Of a DNA stretch of 34,157 bases, positions 1 to 7,622 are shown one piece after another. The DNA comes from CAYSLU01 sp964431965. Its GTDB lineage: Bacteria > Verrucomicrobiota > Kiritimatiellia > CAIKKV01 > CAYSLU01. The first letter of the stretch is position 1. Each line of letters opens with the position of its first letter. The translations under genes and the position numbers were made by a program. The notes under the pieces are model-generated. The model was not told where the DNA came from. It saw only the letters and a program-made list of their open reading frames with translations, and made no database searches. The stretch covers positions 1 through 34,157 of the forward strand of contig CAYSLU010000059.1 of assembly GCA_964431965.1 (NCBI GenBank), written 5' to 3'.

Positions 1-57
1 CTGAAGGACAACCCCAAAGCCGTCCTGCGCCAAGCCCGCTGGACGCTCCGCGGCTAA
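1..57 (+). CDS. 3' end of a gene entering from the left
   Basis: An open frame runs from the first base to a TAA at 55-57 and encodes 18 residues ending in RQARWTLRG. Codon use is GC-rich at third positions, like the genes further in. The start and most of the gene lie outside the window, so no function can be given. It may equally be a chance open stretch, since 18 codons is short. Confidence 0.35.
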   Translation: MKDNPKAVLRQARWTLRG

Positions 58-92
58 GGCCGTGTAGCGCGCATGCGATGCTCGGGCTCGGC

Positions 93-440
93 GATGAAGA
101 AGCGACGCGGCTTGGGACAAAGGCGGACGCGTGATCTTGGCCCATATGCGGCGTTGTCGCGGGCGGCGCGTACCGGAGTACAGCGCCGTCCGCGACGCCT
201 TGCATCTGGGCCAAGCTGACGTGTCCGCCTTTGGACCCCTCGCAGACTCGGGGCGACCCAAGCCGCGTCGCGGTTCGCCCCGTTCCGTCGCGGACTCCGG
301 AACGGTGGATCAGGGGTGACGTCCGGCCTTTGCGATTCGGAGATCCGTTGGTCGACATTCTGCGTAGCCGCACGCGTGAGCGTGTGGCATGGGCTGAGTG
401 ATGAAGAAGCGACACGGACTCGGAACGGTTGGATGGGGGT
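93..440. repeat. degenerate direct-repeat zone in a gene-free block
   Basis: An 18-base block at 93-110 recurs at 400-417 with one mismatch (shared core GATGAAGAAGCGAC). A second block of about 25 bases at 291-316 recurs at 415-439 with small gaps (shared core GGAACGGT). The copies are mixed with the inverted repeats listed separately. A short hairpin also sits at 369-388 (CCGCACGC/GCGTGTGG). I see no convincing gene between 58 and 618; the open frames here lack ribosome sites and cross the palindromes. Confidence 0.55.
118..233. repeat. long imperfect palindrome (about 56-base arms)
   Basis: The left arm (118-173) and right arm (178-233) are imperfect reverse complements around a CGGA loop at 174-177. 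Blocks such as CAAAGGCGGA, CTTGGCCCA and GGCG-TCGCGG pair across the centre with a few mismatches and one- or two-base gaps. It lies inside a wider inverted pair: the 15-mer at 102-116 (GCGACGCGGCTTGGG) is the exact reverse complement of 257-271. It could form a large hairpin as RNA or a cruciform as DNA. Integron attC R-box motifs were looked for and not seen. Confidence 0.7.
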
Positions 441-461
441 GCTGACGCCTAGTCAGCACCC
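437..461. repeat. perfect 10-bp hairpin
   Basis: GGGTGCTGAC at 437-446 pairs exactly with GTCAGCACCC at 452-461 around a five-base loop. There is no T-run on either side, so a classical Rho-independent terminator is not supported. It lies between the direct-repeat zone and the next palindrome. Confidence 0.6.
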
Positions 462-489
462 GATGTCAGATGCGTTGGGTTGGAGATTG

Positions 490-562
490 ATGGCCGCAAA
501 GAGGGGCACGAAACGCACGATCCAGACTCCGGCATGCGCTTCCTGCGCCTCTTTGCGGCCAT
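490..562. repeat. REP-like palindrome with 15-bp perfect arms
   Basis: ATGGCCGCAAAGAGG at 490-504 is the exact reverse complement of 548-562, and the interior (505-547) is itself imperfectly palindromic. It starts about 57 bases past the stop codon of the minus-strand gene ending at 619. It may therefore act as a transcript-end or mRNA-stabilising hairpin, though no T-tract follows. Arms of the GGCCGCAAAG type resemble short intergenic palindromes dispersed in many genomes; that link is from memory, not a search. Confidence 0.6.
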
Positions 563-618
563 TCTTCCCCGTTTTCCGCGCCTTCTCTGTGGTGCAGTTC
601 CGAAGCTCCAGTCGCCCA

Positions 619-1677
619 CTACCGGCGCGCCCAGTGGGCGCGCAGGTAATCCATGTAGCGCTCGCACATTTCGTCGGACACGTTGGCCGGGATGTGGTTG
701 CCCACGGCGCACATGAACCCGCGGCACTGCCGGGCGAGCGCGAGGGTCTCGTCGATCTGGCGCCGGACTTCGTCCCACGTGCCGAAGGCCATGGTGCGGC
801 AGTCGACCTTGCTGCCCACGATGCAGTGGGTCTGGCCGAACTTGCGCACGACGGCGTCCAGATCGTTCGACGGCTCGAAGATAAATCCGTCTGCTCCGCA
901 CGCGGCGATGTCGTCGAAGAACATGTCGAACGTGCCGTCGGAGCAGAAGAGCACCTTCTTGCCCGCCTTCTTGAGCGGCTCCCAGAGCCGGCGGTAGATG
1001 GGGAAGATCACTCCCCGGTAGAAGTCCGGGTGCATGAACGGACCGTTCGTCCACACCATGTCGTCGTGCTGGATGAAGACCTCGATCGAGGTTTCCGCCT
1101 GGGCGCGCACGTAGTGCATCGTGTAGTCGCCGATGCGCTGGAGCACGCGTGCGAAGCGGTCGGGCTCCGCCCCGGCGAGCAGCAGCATGTCCCACCCGAA
1201 GGCCTGGATCGCGCCGGAGATCACGGTCTTGTAGTAGCCGCCCGTGAGCAGCTGGTCCGGAATGCCCGCCTGCGACTTCCGGTACCACTCCTCGTACCAC
1301 TTCACCAGGTCGCGGTGGGCCCAGAGTCCGTACTCGCGCACGGGGTCGAAGTCGTAGACCTCCTCGACGTCGGTGAACGGGCAGACGGCTGGCTCGCGCT
1401 GGTCACTGCCGTCGGCGGCGTAGACGGCGTGGCCCATGTCGGTCGACCGCCCCACGGAGCCCCAGTTGATCGGCCCGTCATTGGTGCACCAGCTGAAGTC
1501 GAAGTCCCACGCCTTCATGAACGCCCGCGAGGCCAGGGTCGCCTGTCCCGGCTCGGTCGGGTCGATGCCCGTCACCTTCTGGACGAACCCCTTGTGGTAG
1601 TCCATCGAATACTCGGTGTGCGCGAGGCGCGGCGTGGGCTTCAGGCAGATGGTGTCGAGGGCGAGTTGGCGGCTCAT
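619..1677 (-). CDS. uroporphyrinogen decarboxylase-family (UROD fold) protein, probably methyltransferase-like
   Basis: A 352-residue protein starting at the ATG at 1675-1677, preceded by AGGAG about seven bases upstream. Several segments match the UROD/MtaA-like superfamily: a dense middle around VFIQHDDMVWTNGPFMHP, a strand-turn segment FCSDGTFDMFFDDIAACGADGF, and the late segment HCIVGSKVDCRTMAFGT. The N-terminal MRQAGRY-type arginine motif of true HemE is absent, so haem synthesis is unlikely. In this superfamily such proteins are often corrinoid- or methyl-transferring enzymes, and the substrate cannot be told from sequence. No signal peptide or membrane segment is visible, so it should be cytoplasmic. 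It lies 97 bases downstream of the beta-helix gene on the same strand and is followed by the 490-562 palindrome. Confidence 0.8.
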   Translation of the reverse strand: MSRQLALDTICLKPTPRLAHTEYSMDYHKGFVQKVTGIDPTEPGQATLASRAFMKAWDFDFSWCTNDGPINWGSVGRSTDMGHAVYAADGSDQREPAVCPFTDVEEVYDFDPVREYGLWAHRDLVKWYEEWYRKSQAGIPDQLLTGGYYKTVISGAIQAFGWDMLLLAGAEPDRFARVLQRIGDYTMHYVRAQAETSIEVFIQHDDMVWTNGPFMHPDFYRGVIFPIYRRLWEPLKKAGKKVLFCSDGTFDMFFDDIAACGADGFIFEPSNDLDAVVRKFGQTHCIVGSKVDCRTMAFGTWDEVRRQIDETLALARQCRGFMCAVGNHIPANVSDEMCERYMDYLRAHWARR

Positions 1678-1743
1678 CTCACGGCTCCTTTGGTGTCGGG
1701 TTCAGGGGCGGAGTGTAGCACTTCCGGGAGACGGCAGACCAGA

Positions 1744-1778
1744 GACGTCGGGGCTCTTGGTCGCGACGGGCCGACGTC
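1744..1778 (-). terminator. possible hairpin at the end of the beta-helix gene
   Basis: On the minus strand GACGTCGG (1778-1771) pairs exactly with CCGACGTC (1751-1744) around a 19-base loop. It begins at the stop codon of the beta-helix gene. The stem is eight pairs and no U-tract follows, so a Rho-independent terminator is possible but weak. Confidence 0.25.
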
Positions 1779-4700
1779 AGCGGAGGACGATGATGGCGCT
1801 GAGGTGGGCGTAGTCGGATTCGTAGGCGCCCATGTCCACGCCGTCGCGGCGCAGGCGGGGGCGGCCGTCGAGATCGGTCCCGCCCGGCATCCAGCCGGAA
1901 TCCGAAAGGCCGGCGTTGATGCACGGGCTGCCGCGCAGCAGGCGGTAGTTGTTCGTGGCGGCAAACTCGAACAGCGGATCGCCGGATCGGTTTCCGGGCC
2001 CGGCCTGCGGCTCCGGTGCGTCCGAGTGCGAGACCAGGCAGCCGCTGAAGCCGCCGGCGCCGTTGCTCCACGCGATGGAGTTCACCACACGCGCGCTCCC
2101 GCCCGCGTTGGTTACGCCCCACCCGCCGTTTCCGGCCAGCGTGCAGTTGACGACGGCGGCGGTGCCGGCGGCCACCAGGATCGCGTGTGCATGCCCGTGG
2201 ACCAGGCAGTTCGTGATCCCGACGGAGGCCGCCGCGCCGCCCTTGTAGATGCCCGCCCCTGAGCCGGAGCCCATGGTGCTCAGGAGGATGGCGGCTCCGC
2301 CGGACGATGGATCGACGGCGAGAGCCGGGTTCAGGCTCGCGTTGGTGTTGCCGCGGAACGTGCAGCGCGTCACGGTGGCCGCGAGCCCGGCGCCGGTCAG
2401 GCGAAGCCCGCCGCCGAGGCCGCCCGCGCCCAGCGCGCCGTTTCCGGCGAAGGTGCAGTTGGTGATCAGCAGCGGCGCCACGCCGCTGGCGTAGAGCCCC
2501 GCGCCGCCGGGGGTGGTGCTGACGATGCTGTTGCTCTCGAACCGGCAGGAGTCGACGAGCGCGCTTCCGCCGGCGAGATAGGCGCCGGCTCCGAGCGACG
2601 GGTTGCTGGTGGCCAGCCGGTTGTGCCGGAATCCGCACCCGCGGAGCGCCACCGCGGCTCCGCTGCAGTAGAGGCCGCCTCCCTGCTTCACGTTCCCGTC
2701 CAGGTTGGCTCCGGAGTCGAAGTCCGTTTCGACCGCCGTCAGCGTGCCGCCCACGACGGCGGCGCCGACGCCACCGAAGCCCTTGCCCGGGTCGCTGGCG
2801 CTCGCCTGGCGGCTGCCGACGACCCAGCAGTTGGACATCGTGGTCCGGCAGCCGGTTAGCGACAGGCCGCCGCCGAGCGCCTCGTAGGCGTAGCCGTTTG
2901 TAAACGCGAGCCCCTCGAACCGCAGGCGGCCCCGGCTCGAGGCGCGGAAGACCGGGGCGGTGCCGCCCGCGTCCAGCACGGAGACGGCTCGTCCGGCGCC
3001 GACAAAGGCGAGGTTGTAGTCCTGGGGCGCGAGCGGGAAGCTCTCGCCCAGCGCCGCGCTGTACTGTCCGGCGGCCACATTGATGACGCTGCCGTCAACG
3101 GCTCGAGCGAGCGCGGCTGAGACCGTCCGCAGCGCCTCGGCCGGGGTCCAGCCGCTGTTGGCGTCGCTCCCCCCGGCCGCGTCGACGTAGAGCGTGGCAT
3201 TGGATGCGCCCGGCTCCGGGACCGGCGGGTAGTGGTAGCCCGGGTCGAGCGTGCCGTCATCGCCCGCGCCGTCGGTGCGCGTGCTGCGGGCGTCGAGCCC
3301 GCGGGCTCCCGCGGCCGCGGAGCCGGCGTCGCGGATCGGGCTGTCTGCGGACTGGGAGGGCAGGCCGGCGGCGGAGAGGTAGAAGCCGACGACAAACAGC
3401 GGGTCCACGGACGCGTTGCCGGGCCCGGCGCGCGGCTCCTGCGAGTCCGTGTACGCCGCCGCTGTTGAGCCCGTGCCGCCCACGCCGCCGGCCACGTTGT
3501 CCCAGAAGACCGAGTCGGTCACCGTCACGAGGCCCGCCCGGTTGGTCAGCCCCCATCCGCCGTTTCCGGCGGACGTTACGTTCGCCAGGGTCGCCGTGCC
3601 GGCGTCGATCGCGACACCCGCGCGCGGCATGTAGGCCACGAGGCAGTTGGTCATCGCGACGAGCCCGGCCGCCCCCTCCTTCGCCAGCCCCTGGCCGCTT
3701 CCGCCCGACAGCGTCGTGTGGATCATGGCGAGCAGGCCCGCGCCCTCGTCGAACACGTCGTCGCTCCAGCCCGCGGAGCCGTTCTCCTGGAAGGCGCACT
3801 CGGTCAACCGGGCCGAGAGGGCCGCCCCGGAGAGGTAGACGGTGCCCCGCCCGGCGGATCCGCCATTCCCGGCGAACGTGCAGTTGGAGATGGCCAGGGG
3901 GGCCGTGTTGAGCGCGTAGACCGCCGCGCCGCGGTTGCCCGACGCCGCGTTCGGGAAGGTGTTGGAGTGGAACGAGCAGCCCGCCAGCCAGGCGTCGCCG
4001 CCGGCGATGTAGAGGCCCGCGCCGGCCGCCCCGTTGTTGGCGGCCAGAGCGTGGCGGCGGACCGTTGTGCCGATGAGCCGGACCGACGCGTTCTCGGCGT
4101 AGATGCCCACGCCTTTCTTGTGGTAGGCCGGTTCGCCCGGCGCGCGAGCCCCGTTGTCCACATCGCAGTCCACCAGCGTGAGCCGGCCGCCGATGGCGCA
4201 GATGTTCAGCCCGGCGTCGCCCAACCCCGGGTCGGCATAGCTGCGGACCGTGTTGCGGACGAAGCAGCAGTTTGACGCCGTCACGTCGCCGCCCGCGCCG
4301 TAGAGCCCGCCGCCGCGCGCGTTGTCGGCCAGCCCGTTCGTCACGGTGAGTCCTTCGAGCGAGAACCGGGCGCGGCTGACGACGGTGAAAACGCGGCCGG
4401 ACGCCTGGGCGTCGATGACCGTGGCCGCTCGGTTCGTGCCCCGGATGACGATGTTGTTGTCGGCGGGCGCGAGGGGAAAGCACTCGCCGCCGCCGGCGCT
4501 GTAGCGGCCGGCCGCCACGTGGATCGTCGACCCGTCGATGGCCCGGCGGAGGGCCTCCGTGATGGTCTTCAACGCGCCGCCGGGGCCGGGGGCCAGCCCG
4601 CTGTTGGAGTCGGATCCGAGCGCCGCGTCCACGTAGAGCGCGGCGTTCGACAGGTCCTCCGCGAACGCCGCGGCGTAGTGGTAGCCCATGTCGACCGTCC

Positions 4701-6180
4701 CGCCGTCGGCGGCGCCGTCCGTCCGGGTGGTCCGGGCGTCGAGGCCGCGATCGGCGGCCGGCCCGCCGCCGGCATCGACGCACGGGCTGTCGGCCGGCTG
4801 GAGCGGGAGCCCGGCGTGGGACAGGTAGTAGCCGCCCGCGAAGAGCGGGTCGTTGGTGATGTTGCCGCTGCCTGCGTCCGAGTGGTCCTCGGGCGCGCAG
4901 CTGGTGGCCATGGTCAGCCGCGCCGTGGTCGCGCCGCCGGACCGGTTGCCCCACAGGATGCAGTCGGCGGCGGCGATGGTTGCTCCGCCGCTGTTCGTGA
5001 GGCCCCAGCCCCCGCAGTCCGCGACGGTGCACGAGGCGAGCGAGACGCGGCCGGTGGTCGCCCAGACGCCGTGGCCGGGCTGGGCGGCGATCAGGCAGTT
5101 GGTCAGCGCGAGCGTGCCGTTCGCGTCCATGTAAACGCCGTGGCGGCTGCCATTGACGAGCTCGGTGTTGTCGATCGCCGTGCGGTTGGCCGTGTTGACG
5201 GAGACGTCCTCCGGCCCGCCGGGCGAGCCGTTGGCGGAGAGCGAGCACGAGGAGATGCGCGTTGACTGCGCGGCGCCGCTGAGGTGGAACACCGCGCCGC
5301 GCCCCGGCGAGGCCCCGTTGAAGGCGAACCGGCAGTTCGTGACGACCAGGCCCGGCGAGCCGGCGGCGTAGATGACCCCGCCGAGGGCGAGCCCCGAGAC
5401 GGCGTTGGAGGCGAACAGGCAGCCCTCGACCCACGCGTTGGTACACGAGTCGAGCGCCAGGGCCGACCCGGCTGCGGTGTTGTTTCCCGACACGAGGTTG
5501 CGCTCGTAGCGCGTGTTCACGGAGGTGACGGCGCAGGCGAGCGCATAGATGGCGCCGCCGTACTGGTAGAAGGGCTCGGTGTCGCGATTGTCCGTGAACG
5601 AGCAGGAGCGGAGCGTGAGGGCGCCTCCGGCCGCGTATATCGCGGTGCCATACTGCCCCGAGTCGGAGTTGGCGTTCGAGTTGTTCTCCCGCAGCACGCA
5701 GTTCGTGAGCGTCGTGCGGCAGCGGTCCAGGCGGACGGCGAATCCGCGTGTCGAGGCGCCGTCCCGCGCAAAGCCGTTGGTCAGCGTGAGGCCGGAGCAG
5801 GTGATCCGCGAGTCCGCCGCGAGGAGCAGGCGGATGGAGCCGGCCGCCGGATGGCGGGCGACGATCGTGGGCGCGCCGGCGGTGGTGTTCGTGCCGTCGC
5901 CCGTGCAGCCGCCCTGAACGGTCAGGTCAACCGCATTGCTGAACGCCACCGGCGCCATCAGCAGATGCCGCCCGGTCAGCAGATAGATGGTGCTGGCCTC
6001 GGAGACGCAGTCGGCGGCGGCTTGCTGGATGTTGCTGTAGGCGTGAGCCCAGTCGGTTCCGTCCAGCGGATCGCCGCCGCCGCCGGTCGGTGAGACGTAG
6101 CGCACGGCTCCCGCCGCCGGGTCGGCGGCCAGGGCCAGGGGCAGTCCGAGGATGGCGACCAGATGGCGAATACCGCTCAT
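1777..6180 (-). CDS. giant secreted right-handed beta-helix repeat protein with choice-of-anchor Q-like C-terminus
   Basis: A 1467-residue protein from the ATG at 6178-6180, with AGGAG about eight bases upstream. Residues 1-24 form a signal peptide (hydrophobic VAILGLPLALA, then AAGA). The rest is three tandem units of about 480 residues: about 25-511, 512-993 and 994-1467. Units 2 and 3 open with NAxLYVDAAxGSDxNSG, then a helical TxxxALxRAxDGSxIxVAAG segment typical of parallel beta-helix N-caps. Inside each unit are short rungs such as ISNCTFAGNG and LTNC, spaced as in pectate-lyase-like helices. The end (about 1433-1459) carries a DLDGRPR...VDMGAYES signature of the choice-of-anchor Q type. 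It is probably an exported surface or extracellular protein that binds or cleaves polysaccharide; no catalytic residues could be assigned. A TGTCAA at 6228-6233 (TTGACA on this strand) lies upstream but lacks a well-spaced -10. Confidence 0.85.
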   Translation of the reverse strand: MSGIRHLVAILGLPLALAADPAAGAVRYVSPTGGGGDPLDGTDWAHAYSNIQQAAADCVSEASTIYLLTGRHLLMAPVAFSNAVDLTVQGGCTGDGTNTTAGAPTIVARHPAAGSIRLLLAADSRITCSGLTLTNGFARDGASTRGFAVRLDRCRTTLTNCVLRENNSNANSDSGQYGTAIYAAGGALTLRSCSFTDNRDTEPFYQYGGAIYALACAVTSVNTRYERNLVSGNNTAAGSALALDSCTNAWVEGCLFASNAVSGLALGGVIYAAGSPGLVVTNCRFAFNGASPGRGAVFHLSGAAQSTRISSCSLSANGSPGGPEDVSVNTANRTAIDNTELVNGSRHGVYMDANGTLALTNCLIAAQPGHGVWATTGRVSLASCTVADCGGWGLTNSGGATIAAADCILWGNRSGGATTARLTMATSCAPEDHSDAGSGNITNDPLFAGGYYLSHAGLPLQPADSPCVDAGGGPAADRGLDARTTRTDGAADGGTVDMGYHYAAAFAEDLSNAALYVDAALGSDSNSGLAPGPGGALKTITEALRRAIDGSTIHVAAGRYSAGGGECFPLAPADNNIVIRGTNRAATVIDAQASGRVFTVVSRARFSLEGLTVTNGLADNARGGGLYGAGGDVTASNCCFVRNTVRSYADPGLGDAGLNICAIGGRLTLVDCDVDNGARAPGEPAYHKKGVGIYAENASVRLIGTTVRRHALAANNGAAGAGLYIAGGDAWLAGCSFHSNTFPNAASGNRGAAVYALNTAPLAISNCTFAGNGGSAGRGTVYLSGAALSARLTECAFQENGSAGWSDDVFDEGAGLLAMIHTTLSGGSGQGLAKEGAAGLVAMTNCLVAYMPRAGVAIDAGTATLANVTSAGNGGWGLTNRAGLVTVTDSVFWDNVAGGVGGTGSTAAAYTDSQEPRAGPGNASVDPLFVVGFYLSAAGLPSQSADSPIRDAGSAAAGARGLDARSTRTDGAGDDGTLDPGYHYPPVPEPGASNATLYVDAAGGSDANSGWTPAEALRTVSAALARAVDGSVINVAAGQYSAALGESFPLAPQDYNLAFVGAGRAVSVLDAGGTAPVFRASSRGRLRFEGLAFTNGYAYEALGGGLSLTGCRTTMSNCWVVGSRQASASDPGKGFGGVGAAVVGGTLTAVETDFDSGANLDGNVKQGGGLYCSGAAVALRGCGFRHNRLATSNPSLGAGAYLAGGSALVDSCRFESNSIVSTTPGGAGLYASGVAPLLITNCTFAGNGALGAGGLGGGLRLTGAGLAATVTRCTFRGNTNASLNPALAVDPSSGGAAILLSTMGSGSGAGIYKGGAAASVGITNCLVHGHAHAILVAAGTAAVVNCTLAGNGGWGVTNAGGSARVVNSIAWSNGAGGFSGCLVSHSDAPEPQAGPGNRSGDPLFEFAATNNYRLLRGSPCINAGLSDSGWMPGGTDLDGRPRLRRDGVDMGAYESDYAHLSAIIVLR

Positions 6181-6259
6181 GGATTGGCTCCTGAATCAGG
6201 CGGTATCGTGGCCACGGTTGGGAGCGTTGTCAATGAACGCCGTCGATCAGAACTTGCGC

Positions 6260-6287
6260 TCGACACCGGCCGCAGCGCTCCTATATT
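6260..6287 (+). promoter_or_regulatory. candidate sigma-70 promoter for tRNA-Val
   Basis: TCGACA (6260-6265) and TATATT (6282-6287) are separated by 16 bases. The expected start site near 6294 is about 18 bases before the tRNA. The region is locally AT-richer than its surroundings. Confidence 0.45.
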
Positions 6288-6311
6288 CTACCCGCGTTTT
6301 TTACCGCAAAT

Positions 6312-6388
6312 GGGCGATTAGCTCAGTTGGCTAGAGCACTTCCTTGACATGGAAGGGGTCGGAGGTTCAAGTCCTCTATCGCCCACCA
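6312..6388 (+). tRNA. tRNA-Val (anticodon GAC)
   Basis: The cloverleaf is complete. The acceptor stem GGGCGAT pairs with ATCGCCC. The D-arm is GCTCAGTTGGCTAGAGC. The anticodon stem CTTCC/GGAAG encloses the loop TTGACAT, giving anticodon GAC. The T-arm is GGAGG-TTCAAGT-CCTCT with one G-T pair. The discriminator base is A, and the CCA end (6386-6388) is genome-encoded. It reads the valine codons GUC and GUU. It is a single tRNA, with no neighbouring tRNA. Confidence 0.97.
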
Positions 6389-6405
6389 CCTTATCCCCTT
6401 TGTTT

Positions 6406-6428
6406 CCGGCCAGAGCTTTTCTGGCCGG
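6406..6428 (+). terminator. hairpin after the tRNA, probable terminator
   Basis: CCGGCCAGA (6406-6414) pairs perfectly with TCTGGCCGG (6420-6428) around a five-base loop, 18 bases after the tRNA 3' end. The stem is strong, but no T-run follows it; the T-rich bases lie before the stem and in the loop. Termination or a processing signal is the likeliest role. Confidence 0.45.
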
Positions 6429-6559
6429 CGGCGACAGACTGAAGCGGCGGCGGCGTCGCCTCTCCTCTCGGACATGTGTCGAGGGCGCGGACGGATCGCG
6501 AGCACTCGGGTTGATGCGGTCGCTACGGCCCCCATGGACATGAACTCAGTGATGCGCGT

Positions 6560-6578
6560 CCGTATGACATGCATACGG
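6560..6578. promoter_or_regulatory. 7-bp inverted repeat, possible operator
   Basis: CCGTATG (6560-6566) and CATACGG (6572-6578) are exact reverse complements with a five-base centre. It lies about 85 bases before the GTG start of the small membrane-protein gene. It could be a dimeric regulator site, with no further support. The remaining bases between the tRNA hairpin and 6664 show no gene. Confidence 0.25.
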
Positions 6579-6663
6579 TATCTCCATCCATGTGGCGGTC
6601 CTTGTATTGGCGCCGCCGCACTCTATGATGCCGATCGGACACGCACAAGGGGGAGAACCGGCG

Positions 6664-7191
6664 GTGGATATTCTGGCTCATGCGCTCTATGGAACCACGG
6701 CCGCCAGCCGCACCGGACTGGCGGGCGGGCGCCGGGGAGCGCCGGGTGTCCGCGGTTTCGCTCGGGACTGGACGGTGTGGGCTGCAGCGGCATTCGGAGT
6801 GATGCCGGATCTGTCCTCGATCGGGGTATCCTTCGGCCAGATGCTCCTGAATGGCGCTGCGCCTTCTTTCCACGGACTGCCGCCGTACGTCTTCGTGCTC
6901 TATCACGGCACGCACAGCCTGATCGTGGCGGCACTTGTCGTGTTGCTGCTGCGATGGGTCGCCCGCCCGTTGGCGATCCCCGCGCTGGCCTGGCCGCTTC
7001 ACATCGCCATGGATAGCCTGACGCATGGCGACGGGCGCTGGCAGACTCTGATGCTGTACCCGCTGTCGGACTGGCACCTGCATGGAGTCAACTGGTGGCA
7101 GCATCCCGGCGTCATGCTGCTGTACTGGGGCGCGCTGCCGGTGCTGTGGATCACCATCCATCTGTGGCGGCGGGGCCAGACGAACGGCTGA
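6664..7191 (+). CDS. membrane protein of the DUF457/YdjM (membrane-bound metal-dependent hydrolase-like) type
   Basis: I choose the GTG at 6664-6666, giving 175 residues, because AGGGGGAG lies about eight bases upstream and the protein then begins VDILAHALYG, the usual start of this family. In-frame ATGs at 6592, 6625 and 6628 are possible but have no ribosome site. About four hydrophobic segments are visible: around VWAAAAFGVMPDL, VFVLYHGTHSLIVAALVVLLL, IPALAWPLHIAMDSL and VMLLYWGALPVLWITI. Family-typical polar residues sit inside them: the DILAH start, the D of MPDL, the HGTHS histidines and the H-D-H of HIAMDSLTH. It should be an inner-membrane protein. Biochemical activity of this family is poorly established, so hydrolase is a family label. 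Confidence 0.75.
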   Translation: MDILAHALYGTTAASRTGLAGGRRGAPGVRGFARDWTVWAAAAFGVMPDLSSIGVSFGQMLLNGAAPSFHGLPPYVFVLYHGTHSLIVAALVVLLLRWVARPLAIPALAWPLHIAMDSLTHGDGRWQTLMLYPLSDWHLHGVNWWQHPGVMLLYWGALPVLWITIHLWRRGQTNG

Positions 7192-7291
7192 AGCGGGTGG
7201 GTGAAGGGCTTCGGATCACCCGGTGGTCAAGTCGTCGGGCTTCGTGCCGCACCGGTATTCACAAATCGTGTCCGGCATGGTCCACGCAGAC

Positions 7292-7561
7292 CTAGTCACC
7301 CGACAGGCAGTCCTTCGGGCGCCGTTGCGGTAACGCGACCATGCACTCGATCAACTTGCTGGCGCGTTCGGCTGTCAGCCGCGTCTCCACAGGCTTCGGC
7401 GGGGAGTGGCGCCACTTCAGCCCCGGACCGGCACCCAGACCATAGGCGCCGCAGCGGCCGTCATCGTGCAGACCGAACGGCCACTTGGCTGCGCCGTTCT
7501 GGAGATCGCCGAGCCAGCCCACGATGAGTTGTCGGCCGGGCGGGTAGTCCTCCGGCTTCAC
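7292..7561 (-). CDS. uncharacterised 89-residue frame or gene remnant
   Basis: An open frame from a GTG at 7559-7561 to TAG at 7292-7294 encodes 89 residues with GC-rich third positions throughout and a natural-looking composition. Segments include RQLIVGWLGDLQNG, HDDGRCGAYGLGAG and ASKLIECMVALPQRR. A short separate frame ATGGCCGGC...TGGTGA (7616-7558) ends where this GTG begins, so the stretch could be a decayed or frameshifted gene. It lies 61 bases beyond the stop of the epimerase gene on the same strand. I do not recognise the family. The rest of 7192-7622 shows nothing else. Confidence 0.4.
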   Translation of the reverse strand: MKPEDYPPGRQLIVGWLGDLQNGAAKWPFGLHDDGRCGAYGLGAGPGLKWRHSPPKPVETRLTAERASKLIECMVALPQRRPKDCLSGD

Positions 7562-7622
7562 CACGCCGCGTTCACGGACATGCCGTCCGCGAACAAGCCC
7601 CGGGCGCCGGCCATGGGACGCG

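Noticed and set aside
118..233. integron attC site
   Set aside because: Size and palindromic form are suggestive, but no GTTRRRY/RYYYAAC boxes were seen and no integrase gene is in the window.
619..1677. true haem-pathway uroporphyrinogen decarboxylase (hemE)
   Set aside because: The N-terminal arginine motif and substrate-binding pattern of HemE are missing; only the fold family is supported.
316..2262. 648-residue plus-strand frame
   Set aside because: It crosses the repeat block and lies antisense to two well-supported minus-strand genes; composition (His, Val, Gly, Arg-rich) is that of a shadow in GC-rich DNA.
3257..5446. 729-residue minus-strand frame inside the beta-helix gene
   Set aside because: Arginine-rich shadow of the repeated beta-helix frame, no ribosome site, no recognisable domain.
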